Notes: generated by a model from the letters alone, not told the origin. 64,000 nt of DNA from Streptomyces sp. NRRL S-87 (GCF_000719335.1 NZ_JOGB01000012.1:1-64000); one strand, 5' to 3'. Shown: positions 40,783 through 52,021, numbered from the stretch's first letter. Program-made: numbers and translations.

Positions 40783-41059
40783 GGGAGCAGAGCGTAGCCG
40801 CCGCACCCAAGGGGCCGCCGCCCGGGGCTCCTTGGCCGGCAGCGGGCGGCATGGCCGGGACGAGTACAGGTCACCGTCCGGGCTCCCGACGGGTCCCTGC
40901 CGTCCTGTGCTCGTGCACCTGGGGATGAGCCGACCGGCCGTCCCGGCCGCGCCGGCCGGGTCCCGTTCCCAGATCGGGACGGCACAGGTCTGGCCAAGGA
41001 CCTCCCGCGTGAGCGAGGATCACCGCCGCTCACGCAACCGCCCCCACCCTGGAGGATGT

Positions 41060-42109
41060 ATGGCCCGCCGCACCACCACCCGCGGCCTGCTCGCCGCGGC
41101 CACCGCCGGCGTCGCACTGCTCGTACCGGCCGGAACCGTCGTCGCCGCGCCCGCCCCGGCCGGCGCCGCGCTGCCGCAGGCCAGGATCTTCATGGTCAAC
41201 CCGGTCCAGTCGACCGGGGACGAGAACCTCGCCGACGGCCGCGACTCGGCCACGGCCGTTCCGGAGTCGGCGTACGCCCTGGCCTCGCTGCGCAACCTCG
41301 ACGCCAGCGGCCGGCTGTCCGGCCGGTGGGCTTCCGTCCGCTCGGAGACCGGCGCCCCCGCCGCGGTCTCGGCGGCCGCCTCGTACAACCGCCACGACGA
41401 CCAGTTCGAGCAGGTCATGGCCTACTTCTGGGTCAACGAGGCACAGGAGTACCTGCAGGGACTGGGCTTCGGCAGCGAGCTTCCCGGGGCCAACGACCGC
41501 CAGCAGCCGGTGCGCATCAACCAGTGGGGTGCGGACAACTCCTTCTTCACGGACAAGAAGGACGAGATCCGCTTCGGCAAGGGCGGCGTGGACGACGCCG
41601 AGGACGCCGAGGTGATCGTGCACGAGTACGGCCACGCCGTGCACGAGGCCCAGGTGCCCGGCTTCGGCTCCTCCGCGGAGGCGGGGGCGATCGGCGAGGC
41701 CTTCGGCGACTACCTGGCCGTCGCGGTGGGCGAGCACGCCGTGCAGGCGTACGGCTGGCAGCGCCGTGCGGACCTGGCGTGCGTGGCGGACTGGGACTCG
41801 GTCCCGTACTCCGCTGCGCCGCACTGCCTGCGCCGGGTGGACGGGAACAAGACGTACGCGGACCTGGAGGGCGAGGTGCACGCGGACGGGGAGATCTGGT
41901 CGCGGGCGCTGTTCGACATCCGCAAGGCGCTGGGTGCGCGGACCGCCGACCGGATCATCGTCAACGCGCAGTTCGGCTTCGCGCCCGACACGAGCTTCCG
42001 GGACGCTGCCCTGAAGACGATCGCGACCGCCCGCTCCATGTACGGCGCCGCCGCGGCCGACGCGGTGCGCGCCGCCTTCGCCGCCCGGCAGATCCCCGGC
42101 GTCGCGTAA
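41060..42109 (+). CDS. Secreted HExxH metallopeptidase
   Basis: 349 residues. Signal peptide GLLAAATAGVALLVPAGTVV with a cleavage near residue 33. The zinc site is VIVHEYGHAVHEAQVPG (HExxH) near residue 195, with the downstream Glu probably in AGAIGEAFGDYLAVAVGE, as in gluzincins of the fungalysin/thermolysin kind. ALFDIRKALGARTADRII and a paired AAADAVRAAF helix make the C-terminal half. It is predicted to cleave extracellular protein. GGAGG lies four bases before the ATG. Confidence 0.8.
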   Translation: MARRTTTRGLLAAATAGVALLVPAGTVVAAPAPAGAALPQARIFMVNPVQSTGDENLADGRDSATAVPESAYALASLRNLDASGRLSGRWASVRSETGAPAAVSAAASYNRHDDQFEQVMAYFWVNEAQEYLQGLGFGSELPGANDRQQPVRINQWGADNSFFTDKKDEIRFGKGGVDDAEDAEVIVHEYGHAVHEAQVPGFGSSAEAGAIGEAFGDYLAVAVGEHAVQAYGWQRRADLACVADWDSVPYSAAPHCLRRVDGNKTYADLEGEVHADGEIWSRALFDIRKALGARTADRIIVNAQFGFAPDTSFRDAALKTIATARSMYGAAAADAVRAAFAARQIPGVA

Positions 42110-42119
42110 CCCCCCTGTC

Positions 42120-42154
42120 GCTCCCTCCGCAGCTCCTCCCCCTGCGGAGGGAGC
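42120..42154. terminator. Stem-loop after the metallopeptidase
   Basis: A perfect 13-bp stem (GCTCCCTCCGCAG and complement) with a 9-base loop, followed by GTTCTC, 11 bases after the stop codon. Confidence 0.85.
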
Positions 42155-42185
42155 GTTCTCCCCCGTCGCCGGCCGGGCCGCGCGG

Positions 42186-42262
42186 CGGGGGAGCCGCGTA
42201 CGGCGGGAGCCGCGTACGGCGGGAGCCACCTACGCCCGGAGCCACGTACCCCCGAGCCGCGT
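42186..42262. repeat. Short tandem repeat (GGAGCCGCGTACGGCG)
   Basis: Four to five imperfect 15-16-bp units fill the space between the terminator and the GntR stop codon. Non-coding. Confidence 0.75.
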
Positions 42263-42265
42263 CTC

Positions 42266-43039
42266 CTAGGACCTGGAGGCGTCGCCCTGACGCGGTGGCA
42301 GGGTCTCCCCCGCGTGCCGCTCCAGCGGGGTGACGGCCGCCGAGTTGGTGACGCTGAAGGTGACGCTGCCGGCCCGGTAGCGGTCGTCGGTCCACTCGAT
42401 GGGGCGGCCGGTCCGGGTGCTGGAGATGTGCCGCTGGCGCAGCAGCGGGCCACCGCGCCGGATCTGCAGCAGCCGGGCGTCCTCGGCACCGGCCGCGAGG
42501 GCGTCGATCAGGTGCTCCCCGTAGTGCGCGACGACGCCCGCCTGCTCGGCGAGGCTGTCCATGACCGAGACGCAGTCGTCCGGCAGGGCCTCGACGGCGG
42601 CCGCGACCCAGTCGGCGTACGCGGTGCGCTCGACCATGGCCGGTTCTCCGTCGAGGTGGCGCAGCCGCACCACGTAGAGGACCTCGGTGCCCGGGTCCAG
42701 GGCGAGCCGGGCCGCCTCGTCGGCCGTCGCCGGGCGCCGCGTGCGGCTCACGAACGTGCTCGTCACCCGGTGTCCGACGCCCTGCGCCCACTGGGCGAAG
42801 CTGTTGAGCTCGGCGAAGCTGTGGCGGCGCTCCTGGCGGAGCACGATGCGGCGCGCCCCCTGCCGGGATCCGACGAGGCCTTCCGAGGCGAGCAGGGCCA
42901 CGGCCTGCCGGACGGTGCCGCGCGAGGCGGACCACCGGGACGCCAGGTCGCTCTCGGACGGCAACTGGGCACCGACCGGGTACGCGCCGGACAGGATGGC
43001 CCGGCGCAGGGCCTCCGCTATCTCCTCGTACCGGCTCAC
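42266..43039 (-). CDS. GntR family regulator with UTRA domain (HutC/PhnF type)
   Basis: 257 residues. The wHTH (SRYEEIAEALRRAILSGAYP, then LASRWSASRGTVRQAVALLA) is followed by a UTRA ligand domain (RHSFAELNSFAQWAQGVGHR, YVVRLRHLDGEPAMVERTAY, GRPIEWTDDRYRAGSVTFSV). HutC/PhnF members sense phosphonates, sugars or amino-acid intermediates. It is divergent from an ABC operon, and a near-by 6+6 bp palindrome is the likely operator. The GTG start has AGGAGA upstream. Confidence 0.88.
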   Translation of the reverse strand: MSRYEEIAEALRRAILSGAYPVGAQLPSESDLASRWSASRGTVRQAVALLASEGLVGSRQGARRIVLRQERRHSFAELNSFAQWAQGVGHRVTSTFVSRTRRPATADEAARLALDPGTEVLYVVRLRHLDGEPAMVERTAYADWVAAAVEALPDDCVSVMDSLAEQAGVVAHYGEHLIDALAAGAEDARLLQIRRGGPLLRQRHISSTRTGRPIEWTDDRYRAGSVTFSVTNSAAVTPLERHAGETLPPRQGDASRS

Positions 43040-43261
43040 CGTTTCTCCTGTGCCTCGGGCGGGTGCTCCTGACGGACCTCGCAAATGATCAACATCCGGG
43101 TTCACCTTACGCGCCCCGGACCCGCCGGCGCAGCGGCACTCCACACCCAACCACCGCCTGTCACGGCCCCTTTCGGCCATCCCTGCCTCTTCTTCGAGCC
43201 GTGCTCCACATGACATGCGCCGTTCACCATCCGGTCAGCGAGCCCGGGCGAACTGGGGTCG

Positions 43262-43277
43262 ACTTGTTCAGACAAGT
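43262..43277. promoter_or_regulatory. Palindrome ACTTGT-TCAG-ACAAGT, likely GntR (HutC) operator
   Basis: Perfect 6-bp arms resemble the TTGTCTAGACAA-type sites of HutC/PhnF regulators. It lies in the 342-bp divergent region, about 105 bases before the ABC operon start. No gene lies in the rest of this region. Confidence 0.6.
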
Positions 43278-43381
43278 TCGCGAGTACGTGCCAGGAGGGC
43301 CACGCACGCCCCCCCACCGCACGGCCGCGCACCCTCATCCCGGGCAGCCCGAGAACGCTGCCCTCGTCTCCGGGAGAGACC

Positions 43382-44536
43382 GTGTTCCGTCCCACCGCCC
43401 GCCGCGTCGCGGCCGCCGGCCTGCTCGGCGCCGCCGTCCTGACCTCCCTCACCGCCTGCGGTGCCGCCCCCGACGACGCCGCCGGCAAGAACGGCAAGGT
43501 CCAGGCGGGCTCCGCCACCTCCGCCGCGGACTTCGGCGGCCTGGACGCCCTGGCCAAGGCCGCGCAGGCGGAGGGCGAGCTCAACGTCATCGCCCTCCCC
43601 GCCGACTGGGCGAACTACGGCGAGCTCATCAAGGCCTTCGAGGCCACGTACAAGGTCAAGGTCAAGAGCGAGAACCCGGACGCCTCCAGCGCCGACGAGA
43701 TCGCGGCCGTCAAGTCCCGCAAGGGCCAGGAGCGCGCCCCCGACGTCCTCGACCTGGGCATCGCCTTCGCCCGCAGCGGCGCGACGGAGAACCTCTTCGC
43801 CCCGTACAAGGTCGCCGCGTGGGACAAGATCCCGGCCGCCCAGAAGGACGCCCAGGCGCGCTGGTACAACGACTACGGCGGCTACGTCTCCATCGGCTGC
43901 GACGCCAAGCGCATCAAGACCTGCCCCGCCACCTTCGCCGACCTGCTCAAGCCGGAGTACAAGGGCAAGGTCGCCCTCAACGGCAACCCGACCAAGTCCG
44001 GCTCCGCCTTCGGCGGCGTGTACGCGGCCGCCCTCGCCAACAAGGGCTCCTTCGCCGACATCCAGCCCGGCATCGACTACTTCGCCCAGCTGAAGAAGTC
44101 CGGCAACTTCATCCCGGTCGAGTCCACCCCGGCCACGGTCGAGAAGGGCGAGACGCCCATCAGCATCGACTGGGACTACCTGAACGCCGGCTACGCCGAC
44201 CAGTTCAGGTCCAAGGGCGTCGACTGGAAGGTCTCGGTCCCGACCGACGGCGTGTACGCCCAGTTCTACTCGCAGGCCGTCAACAAGGAGGCCCCGCACC
44301 CCGCGGCAGCCCGCCTGTGGATGGAGTTCCTCTACAGCGCCGAGGGCCAGAACCTGTGGCTCAAGGGCTACGCCCGCCCGGTCCTGCTCCCGGTCATGAC
44401 CGCGGACAAGACCGCCGACCAGGGCTTCGTCGCCAAGCTCCCGGCCGTCCAGGGCAGCCCGTCCTTCCCGGCCTCCGAGGAGCTCGACAAGGCCAAGGCC
44501 ACGCTCGCCGAGAAGTGGGACAAGGCCGTCTCCTGA
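43382..44536 (+). CDS. ABC transporter substrate-binding lipoprotein (2-aminoethylphosphonate/organophosphate type)
   Basis: 384 residues. Signal and lipobox are AAGLLGAAVLTSLTACGAAP (LTAC at about residue 25). The mature domain is a type II periplasmic fold related to iron, spermidine and phosphonate binders: ELNVIALPADWANYGELIKA, PDVLDLGIAFARSG, GGYVSIGCDAKRIKTCPATF and TPISIDWDYLNAGYADQF. It is the first gene of a tightly packed importer operon. The AEP-type annotation comes from family similarity and from the UTRA-GntR plus HAD phosphatase; a phosphate ester such as a sugar phosphate is also possible. Confidence 0.8.
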   Translation: MFRPTARRVAAAGLLGAAVLTSLTACGAAPDDAAGKNGKVQAGSATSAADFGGLDALAKAAQAEGELNVIALPADWANYGELIKAFEATYKVKVKSENPDASSADEIAAVKSRKGQERAPDVLDLGIAFARSGATENLFAPYKVAAWDKIPAAQKDAQARWYNDYGGYVSIGCDAKRIKTCPATFADLLKPEYKGKVALNGNPTKSGSAFGGVYAAALANKGSFADIQPGIDYFAQLKKSGNFIPVESTPATVEKGETPISIDWDYLNAGYADQFRSKGVDWKVSVPTDGVYAQFYSQAVNKEAPHPAAARLWMEFLYSAEGQNLWLKGYARPVLLPVMTADKTADQGFVAKLPAVQGSPSFPASEELDKAKATLAEKWDKAVS

Positions 44537-45432
44537 TGACCACCGCTCCCACCCCTCACCCGGGGCCCGCCGGCGGCGTCCGCCGCCGGCGGCGCGGCGG
44601 CCGCACCTGGCCTGCCGTCCTCCCCCTGCTCGTCTTCACCGCGGTCTGCTTCGGCGTCCCGCTCGGCGCGATCGCGTACGGCGCCTTCACCGGCACCGAC
44701 CCCGCGACCGGCGCCACCCACGCCACCACCGAGCACCTGCGCCGCTCGCTCCAGGGCCCCTACCTCGACTCCCTGGTCGGCAGCGTCAAGCTGTCGGCGC
44801 TGACCGCCCTCGTCGCCGCGGTCCTCGGGGTCCTGATCGCCCAGGCCGTGGTCACCTCGCGCTCGCGCACGCTGCGCGAGGCGACCCTCACCGCCTCCGG
44901 TGTGCTGGCCAACTTCGGCGGCGTACCGCTGGCCTTCGCGTTCATCGCGACCGCCGGCATCTCCGGCGTGGTCACGCAGCTCGCCGACCTCGAGTCGCTG
45001 GGCTGGAGCCTGTACTCCTTCACCGGCCTGACCGTGGTCTACCTGTACTTCCTGGTCCCGCTGATGGTGCTGGTCACCGTCCCCGCACTGGACGGGCTGC
45101 GCCCGCAGTGGCGGGAGGCCGCGAGCAACAACGGCGCCAGCGCCCCGCAGTTCTGGTGGCACGTCGGCCTGCCGGTGCTCACGCCGTCCCTGCTCGGCGG
45201 GTTCGTGCTGCTCTTCGGCACCGCCTTCGCCGCGCACGCCACCGCCGCGGCCCTGGTCGGCGGCTCGGTCCCGCTGGTCACGCTCAAGATCGCGGACGCG
45301 CTCTCCGGCAACGTGCTCACGGGCCAGGAGAACGTCGCCCTCGCGCTCGGCCTCGACATGATCCTGATCGCCGGCCTGGTCATGGCGGTCTACCTGCCCC
45401 TTCAGCGACGGAGCGCCCGATGGCTGCGATAG
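44536..45432 (+). CDS. ABC transporter permease
   Basis: 298 residues and six membrane helices (first: WPAVLPLLVFTAVCFGVPLG). The EAA loop is REAASNNGASAPQFWWHVGL near residue 198. It belongs to the PhnU/PotB-like permeases of iron, polyamine and phosphonate importers. The start codon overlaps the preceding stop by one base (TGATG), so the two are translationally coupled. Confidence 0.9.
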   Translation: MTTAPTPHPGPAGGVRRRRRGGRTWPAVLPLLVFTAVCFGVPLGAIAYGAFTGTDPATGATHATTEHLRRSLQGPYLDSLVGSVKLSALTALVAAVLGVLIAQAVVTSRSRTLREATLTASGVLANFGGVPLAFAFIATAGISGVVTQLADLESLGWSLYSFTGLTVVYLYFLVPLMVLVTVPALDGLRPQWREAASNNGASAPQFWWHVGLPVLTPSLLGGFVLLFGTAFAAHATAAALVGGSVPLVTLKIADALSGNVLTGQENVALALGLDMILIAGLVMAVYLPLQRRSARWLR

Positions 45433-46324
45433 TGACCACCGCCGAGCGTCCCGGCGCGCGCACCCGAGTCCGGGCGGCCCGGCGACGGCCCCGCGTGTGG
45501 CGCGGACTCGTCCTGGCCCTCGCGGGCGCGTACTTCCTGCTGCCGCTCGTCGCCTCCTTCGTCTTCACCGTCCACGTGCCCGGGCAGGGCGTGTCCTTCG
45601 AGGCGTACACCGAGCTGCTCTCCGCCGACGGCTTCGCCCGGAGCCTGCTGCTCTCGCTGGGCCTGGCGGCCGCCACCATCGCGCTCTCGCTGCTGCTGAC
45701 CGCGCCCGCGCTCATCGCCGTACGGATCGGGGCGCCCCGGCTGCGCCCGGTGGTCGAGGCGGTCTGCCTGCTGCCCCTGGTGGTGCCGCCGATCGCACTG
45801 GTCACCGGTATCACCACGGTGCTGCGCTGGGGCCCCGAGCAGCTGTCGCGGACCCCGCTCTACCAGACGTTCATCGCGATCCAGAACGAGGACTTCCCCG
45901 TCGTCCTGGTCCTCGCCTACACCGTCCTCGCGCTGCCGTTCGTGCACCGCTCGCTGGACGCCGGGCTGCGCGCCGTCGACGTGCCGACCCTGGTCGAGGC
46001 GGCCCGCGGCTGCGGGGCGAGCTGGCCGTACGTCGTACGGCGCGTGCTGCTGCCCAACCTGCGCACCTCGCTCACCGGGGCGGCCTTCCTCACCCTCGCG
46101 CTGGTCCTCGGCGAGTTCACCATCGCCTCGCTGCTCGGCTTCCGGCCGTTCGCCGTGTGGATCGTGTCCGTCTCGGGCGCCCAGGCCCGGATGTCGGTGG
46201 CCGTGTCGATCCTCAGCCTCCTGATCACGTGGGCGCTGCTGCTCCTGCTCTCGCGGGCCGGATCGGCCCCGCGCACCACCGCAGCCGGCTCCTCCCCCGC
46301 CTCCCCCAAGGAGACCCAGTCCTG

Positions 46325-46325
<1 letters not shown>
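45420..46325 (+). CDS. ABC transporter permease
   Basis: 301 residues and six helices (start: VWRGLVLALAGAYFLLPLVA). The EAA loop is LVEAARGCGASWPYVVRRVL near residue 198. It pairs with the previous permease to form the heterodimeric channel. The ATG lies 13 bases inside the end of the previous gene, which implies coupled translation. A short Thr/Ser-rich C-terminal tail ends at the next start codon. Confidence 0.9.
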
Positions 46326-47607
<1,282 letters not shown>

Positions 47608-47611
<4 letters not shown>

Positions 47612-48321
47612 GCGAGCTGGCCGCCGTCCTGTTCGACATGGACGGCACCCTGGTCGACACCGAGGTCCTGTGGTGGCAGACCACCGAGGAGGTCGCCGCC
47701 GGACTCGGCCACCGGCTCACCCGGGCCGACGCGGGCGAGGTGGTGGGCCGGGCCGTCGAGGACACCGCCGCCCACCTCGTCCGGGTCGCCGGGCGCGGGG
47801 ACGTGGACGGGGTCGGGGCCGACCTGACCGCCGGGTTCTTCGCCCGTGTGGAGGCAGGGGCACCGATGCGCCCCGGCGCCCAGCGGCTGCTGTCGGCGCT
47901 GGAGCGGGACGGGCTCCCGTTCGCGCTGGTGAGCGCCTCGCCGCGGGTGGTGGTCGACAGCGTCGTGGGGGGCACGCTGGCGCACGTGCCCTTCGCCTTC
48001 ACGCTGGCGGCCGAGGACACGCCGCGTACGAAGCCGCATCCCGACCCGTACCGGGCGGCGGCCGGACGGCTGGGCGTGCCGGTGGCGGCGTGCGTGGCCG
48101 TGGAGGACTCCCCCGACGGGGCGGCCTCGGCGGAGGCGGCCGGCTGCGGAGTGCTGGTCGTACCCTCGCTGCTGGAGGTGCCGGACGGCCCGGCCCGTAC
48201 CTTCCGGTCGAGTCTGACGGACGTCGACGTGGCGTCGCTGCGGGCCTGCCTGCCGGCCCCCCGCACCGGTCCGGACGCCCGGGGGGACGACGGCTCCGCC
48301 CGGCGCCCGCACCACCCCTGA
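47608..48321 (+). CDS. HAD family phosphatase
   Basis: 237 residues. Motif I AAVLFDMDGTLVDTEVLWW gives the nucleophile Asp and the general-acid Asp (DMDGT). Motif II is FALVSASPRVVVDS, motif III is TKPHPDPYRAAAGRLG, and motif IV is CVAVEDSPDGAASAEAAGCG. The helical cap at residues 15-80 resembles beta-phosphoglucomutase and phosphonatase-type HADs. As the last gene of the importer operon, coupled by GTGA, it may remove phosphate from the imported compound. Confidence 0.88.
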
Positions 48322-48457
48322 CACCCGGGGGCCTCGACCACGGCCCCGCCGACGCCGCCGTCGTCCGGTGGTGGCGGCCGTTCGTCCCCCCGTACGAGGG
48401 CCGTCCCCGCACCCGTCGGCGGTGACGGCCCCGGCGGTCGTCCCGGCTACGCCCCTC

Positions 48458-48898
48458 TCAGAGCCGGACCGGGCCGCCCGTACGGTCCGGGGGGCGCTCC
48501 TCACCGCCGTCCCGCCGCGGGTGGAATTCGGCGATGATCTCGCAGCCGAGCGCGTACGCCGGCACGCCCGCGGTGATGAGCGCGGTCTCGGCGACGCCGA
48601 CGAGGTCGGCGATTCCGGCGCCGGCGTGGAGTGCTCCCTGGGCGTGGATCCGCGCCGGGTGTTCCCTGCCGAGGGCCAACAACTGTCCGAAGTGGACGAG
48701 TTGCTGCACGCGCGCGCCCAGCGGGTTGTCGGTGAGCACGATGTGGCGCAGCGCCGCGATCGCCTCCTCGGTCGGCAGTCGGCCGAACTCCTGGGCCAGG
48801 CGCAGCCGTTCCTGCACCCCGCCGGGAACGGCGCCGAGCGTGGCGCGGTAGCGGTCGCGCACGGCCTCGGCACGGGAGGAAGGGGTGCCGTCCGTCAT
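48458..48898 (-). CDS. Carboxymuconolactone decarboxylase-like protein
   Basis: 146 residues. RLRLAQEFGRLPTEEAIAAL, GARVQQLVHFGQLLALGREH and HAGAGIADLVGVAETALITA match the helical AhpD/CMD fold. The redox Cys pair of AhpD is absent, so a decarboxylase or structural role is likelier than peroxide reduction. The gene overlaps its class II aldolase partner by 4 bp (ATGA), so they form a two-gene operon. The substrate is unknown. Confidence 0.65.
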   Translation of the reverse strand: MTDGTPSSRAEAVRDRYRATLGAVPGGVQERLRLAQEFGRLPTEEAIAALRHIVLTDNPLGARVQQLVHFGQLLALGREHPARIHAQGALHAGAGIADLVGVAETALITAGVPAYALGCEIIAEFHPRRDGGEERPPDRTGGPVRL

Positions 48899-49560
48899 GA
48901 CGCGACCCGCGCGATCGCCGCGCGGACGGCCTCCTGGGCGCCCGGCGGGAAGTCCACGGCCCCGCCGATCGCCGCGGCGGCGATCTCGGCCTCGGCGCTC
49001 TCCTCGATCGCCACCACGAGGTGGGCGGTGGCCGCCGCGTCCGGGCCGAACACCAGGAGGCCGTGGTTGGCCAGCAGGACCGCGGCCGTCGTGGGACGCC
49101 GTTCCAGCACGTCGGCGATGCCCCGCACCGACACGTCCGATCCGCGGGGGCCCCAGGGGACCACGGGGACGTCCTCGGCCTGTCCGAAGCGCAGCATCGG
49201 CTCGGTCCGGCAGGGCAGCGGCCGGTGGGCCACGGCGAAGGCGGTCGCGGCGGGCGAGTGGGTGTGGATGATCGCGCCCACGTGCGGGCGGGCCGCGTAC
49301 ACCGCGCTGTGCATGGCGATGATCTCGGCGCTGACGGACTGCAGCTCGCCTTCGAGGACCTGCCCGTCGAACCCGACGGTCGCCAGCTGTTCGGGCCGCA
49401 GGCCGCGGACGAACCCCGGCGTCAGCAGAAGGCGCTCGCCGTCGAGCCTGGCGCTCAGGTTGGCGTGCCCGGAGTGCGACATCACGCCGGCCGCGAAGAG
49501 CCCCTCCGCGGCCGCCACCAACTGCTCGGCCCGCTCTTTCCGTACGTACGCATCGTTCAT
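48895..49560 (-). CDS. Class II aldolase/adducin family protein
   Basis: 221 residues. SGHANLSARLDGERLLLTPG (phosphate/substrate loop), SAEIIAMHSAVYAARPHVGA with catalytic Glu, IIHTHSPAATAFAV (zinc HTH) and TTAAVLLANHGLLVFGPDAA (third zinc His) match the L-fuculose/ribulose-phosphate aldolase family. It cleaves or epimerises a sugar- or hydroxy-acid-phosphate type substrate in the cytoplasm. The ATG has GGAGG eight bases upstream. It is divergent from the MerR gene, with a palindrome between them. Confidence 0.85.
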   Translation of the reverse strand: MNDAYVRKERAEQLVAAAEGLFAAGVMSHSGHANLSARLDGERLLLTPGFVRGLRPEQLATVGFDGQVLEGELQSVSAEIIAMHSAVYAARPHVGAIIHTHSPAATAFAVAHRPLPCRTEPMLRFGQAEDVPVVPWGPRGSDVSVRGIADVLERRPTTAAVLLANHGLLVFGPDAAATAHLVVAIEESAEAEIAAAAIGGAVDFPPGAQEAVRAAIARVAS

Positions 49561-49628
49561 GGCGGTCCCTCCAAGTGTGCTGTCAGCGACCGCTCGTCGG
49601 CCGCTGACCACGTGCCGCCCACTCTTCA

Positions 49629-49648
49629 ACTTGAACTAAGGTTCAAGT
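49629..49648. promoter_or_regulatory. Perfect 8+8 bp palindrome, likely MerR operator/promoter
   Basis: ACTTGAAC-TAAG-GTTCAAGT has perfect arms. On the minus strand TTGACT precedes it, giving a long-spacer promoter arrangement of the kind MerR proteins twist into activity, oriented towards the aldolase gene. Confidence 0.7.
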
Positions 49649-49686
49649 CAAATGCCATGACCCACGAGGAGCAGGAGGAGCTGACC

Positions 49687-50088
49687 GTGCGCATGACGAT
49701 CGGCCGACTCGCCGACATCACGGGCGTGCCCGCTTCGGCCATCCGGTACTGGGAACGCCACCGTCTGCTGCCCACCCCCGCCCGCGAGAGCGGGCAGCGG
49801 CGCTATCCGCCGGAGGCGGCCGAACGGATCACGGTGCTCCGCACGTGCCAGCAGGCCGGGCTGACCCTGGCCGAGATCGGGGAGTTCCAGCGGGAGCAGC
49901 CGCACCGGGAGGCGATGATCCGCGCCAAGCTGGCCGAGATCGAGCAGCGCAGGGTCGACCTCGACCACGCGCACGAGCTCCTGACCCACGCCTTGAAGTG
50001 CAGCGAGGAAGACATCGTCAGGTGCCCGAAGTTCCGGGAGCAGATGGCGGCGTGGCAGGCGCCGGACACGACGCCGCGACCCGGATGA
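49687..50088 (+). CDS. MerR family transcriptional regulator
   Basis: 133 residues. The winged HTH is MTIGRLADITGVPASAIRYW with RYPPEAAERITVLRTCQQAG. A coiled-coil helix follows (LAEIEQRRVDLDHAHELLTH) and a C-terminal CSEEDIVRCPKFREQM segment with two Cys eight residues apart, possibly an effector site. GTG 49687 was chosen because AGGAGGAG lies six bases upstream; ATG 49657 would add ten residues. It is expected to act on the palindrome shared with the aldolase operon. Confidence 0.85.
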   Translation: MRMTIGRLADITGVPASAIRYWERHRLLPTPARESGQRRYPPEAAERITVLRTCQQAGLTLAEIGEFQREQPHREAMIRAKLAEIEQRRVDLDHAHELLTHALKCSEEDIVRCPKFREQMAAWQAPDTTPRPG

Positions 50089-50192
50089 GCGGCCGCGCGG
50101 GGCGCGTCCCGCGCACCCGCCCCGCCGTCCGCGCCACGCCCCTCCAGCGGTCGGACGCCCCCGCGACCGGGATCCTCCCGCCGAAAGTCCTC

Positions 50193-50225
50193 CAACTTTC
50201 TGAAAGTTGCTGCAAGAAATTGCAG
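50193..50225. promoter_or_regulatory. Two palindromes resembling MalR/Reg1 sites
   Basis: CAACTTTC-T-GAAAGTTG (50193-50209) is followed directly by CTGCAA-GAAA-TTGCAG (50210-50225). The CTTGCAG/CTGCAAG theme is that of the LacI-family maltose regulator (MalR/Reg1) sites at Streptomyces alpha-amylase promoters. They sit about 55-85 bases before a starch-binding protein gene, which fits. Confidence 0.6.
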
Positions 50226-50278
50226 ACGTCGATAGGCTGCCGCCGTCTCCCGTCCACCCGTGAAAGGACCCCACCCCC

Positions 50279-50926
<648 letters not shown>

Positions 50927-51076
50927 CGGGCCCTCGGCTCCGCGCCGGAGCCGGTCGGCCGCTTTCGGCCGGACCGCTCACGACCCTGACGCGTTCCGGG
51001 TGCCCAGGGGCGTTCCCGGCGGTCCGGAGGGCAGACTGGTGGGGCCGACGGGGACCGGGTGGACAGGAGTGCGGCC

Positions 51077-52021
51077 ATGGCTGTGCCGATCATCATCGAC
51101 TGCGATCCGGGGCACGACGACGCCCTGGCCATCATGCTGGGGGCCGGGGACCCGGCGGTGGACCTGCTGGCCGTCACCACGGTGGCGGGCAACCAGACGC
51201 TCGAGAAGACCACCCTGAACGCCCGCCGGGTCTGCACCTTCGCCGGGATCCGGAACGTTCCGATCGCGGCGGGCTGCGACCGACCGCTGGTCGAGCCGCT
51301 GCGGGTGGCCGGCGACGTGCACGGCGAGTCCGGGCTGGACGGACCGGACTTCGGCACGCCGGAGGTGGACGTCGTCCCCGAGCACGCCGTCGAGCTCATG
51401 TACCGGATCCTGACGGAGCACCCGGAGCCGGTGACGCTCGTGCCGACGGCCCCGCTCACCAACATCGCCCTGCTGCTCACCCGCTACCCCGACGTCGTCC
51501 CGCGGATCCGGGAGATCGTGCTCATGGGCGGCTCGACGGAGCGCGGGAACACCACGCCGGCCGCCGAGTTCAACGTGTGCGTGGACCCGGAGGCCGCCGA
51601 CATCGTGTTCCGCAGCGGGGTGCCGCTGACCATGTGCGGGCTGAACGTCACCCACCAGGCGCTGGCCACGCCCGACGTGGTGGCCCGCTTCACCGGCCTC
51701 GGCACCCCGCTCGGCCGGACCTGCGCCGAGCTGATGACCTTCTTCGGGGGCACCTACCGGCGGCTGTTCGGGTTCCACGCCCCGCCGCTGCACGATCCGG
51801 TGGCGGTGGCCCGGGTCATCGACCCGCGGATCGTGCACTGCACCGAGGCCCACGTGGCCGTCGAGCTCCACGGCCGCCACACCCGGGGCGCGACGGTGGT
51901 GGACCTGCACGGCACCCTCGGCCGGCCCGCCAACGCGCGCGTTGCCCTCACCCTGGACCAGGACCTGTTCTGGGACCGGCTGGTCGCGGCCGTCGAGAGG
52001 CTGGGCCGCGACCGGTCCTAG
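51077..52021 (+). CDS. Nucleoside hydrolase (inosine-uridine preferring type)
   Basis: 314 residues. The calcium-binding VPIIIDCDPGHDDALAIMLG starts the protein. DVHGESGLDGPDFGTP, VTLVPTAPLTNIALLL, IVLMGGSTERGNTTPAAEFN and the late HDPVAVARVIDP are the standard IUNH signatures. It splits the N-glycosidic bond of ribonucleosides to ribose and base for salvage. The ATG has ACAGGAG seven bases upstream. Confidence 0.92.
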   Translation: MAVPIIIDCDPGHDDALAIMLGAGDPAVDLLAVTTVAGNQTLEKTTLNARRVCTFAGIRNVPIAAGCDRPLVEPLRVAGDVHGESGLDGPDFGTPEVDVVPEHAVELMYRILTEHPEPVTLVPTAPLTNIALLLTRYPDVVPRIREIVLMGGSTERGNTTPAAEFNVCVDPEAADIVFRSGVPLTMCGLNVTHQALATPDVVARFTGLGTPLGRTCAELMTFFGGTYRRLFGFHAPPLHDPVAVARVIDPRIVHCTEAHVAVELHGRHTRGATVVDLHGTLGRPANARVALTLDQDLFWDRLVAAVERLGRDRS

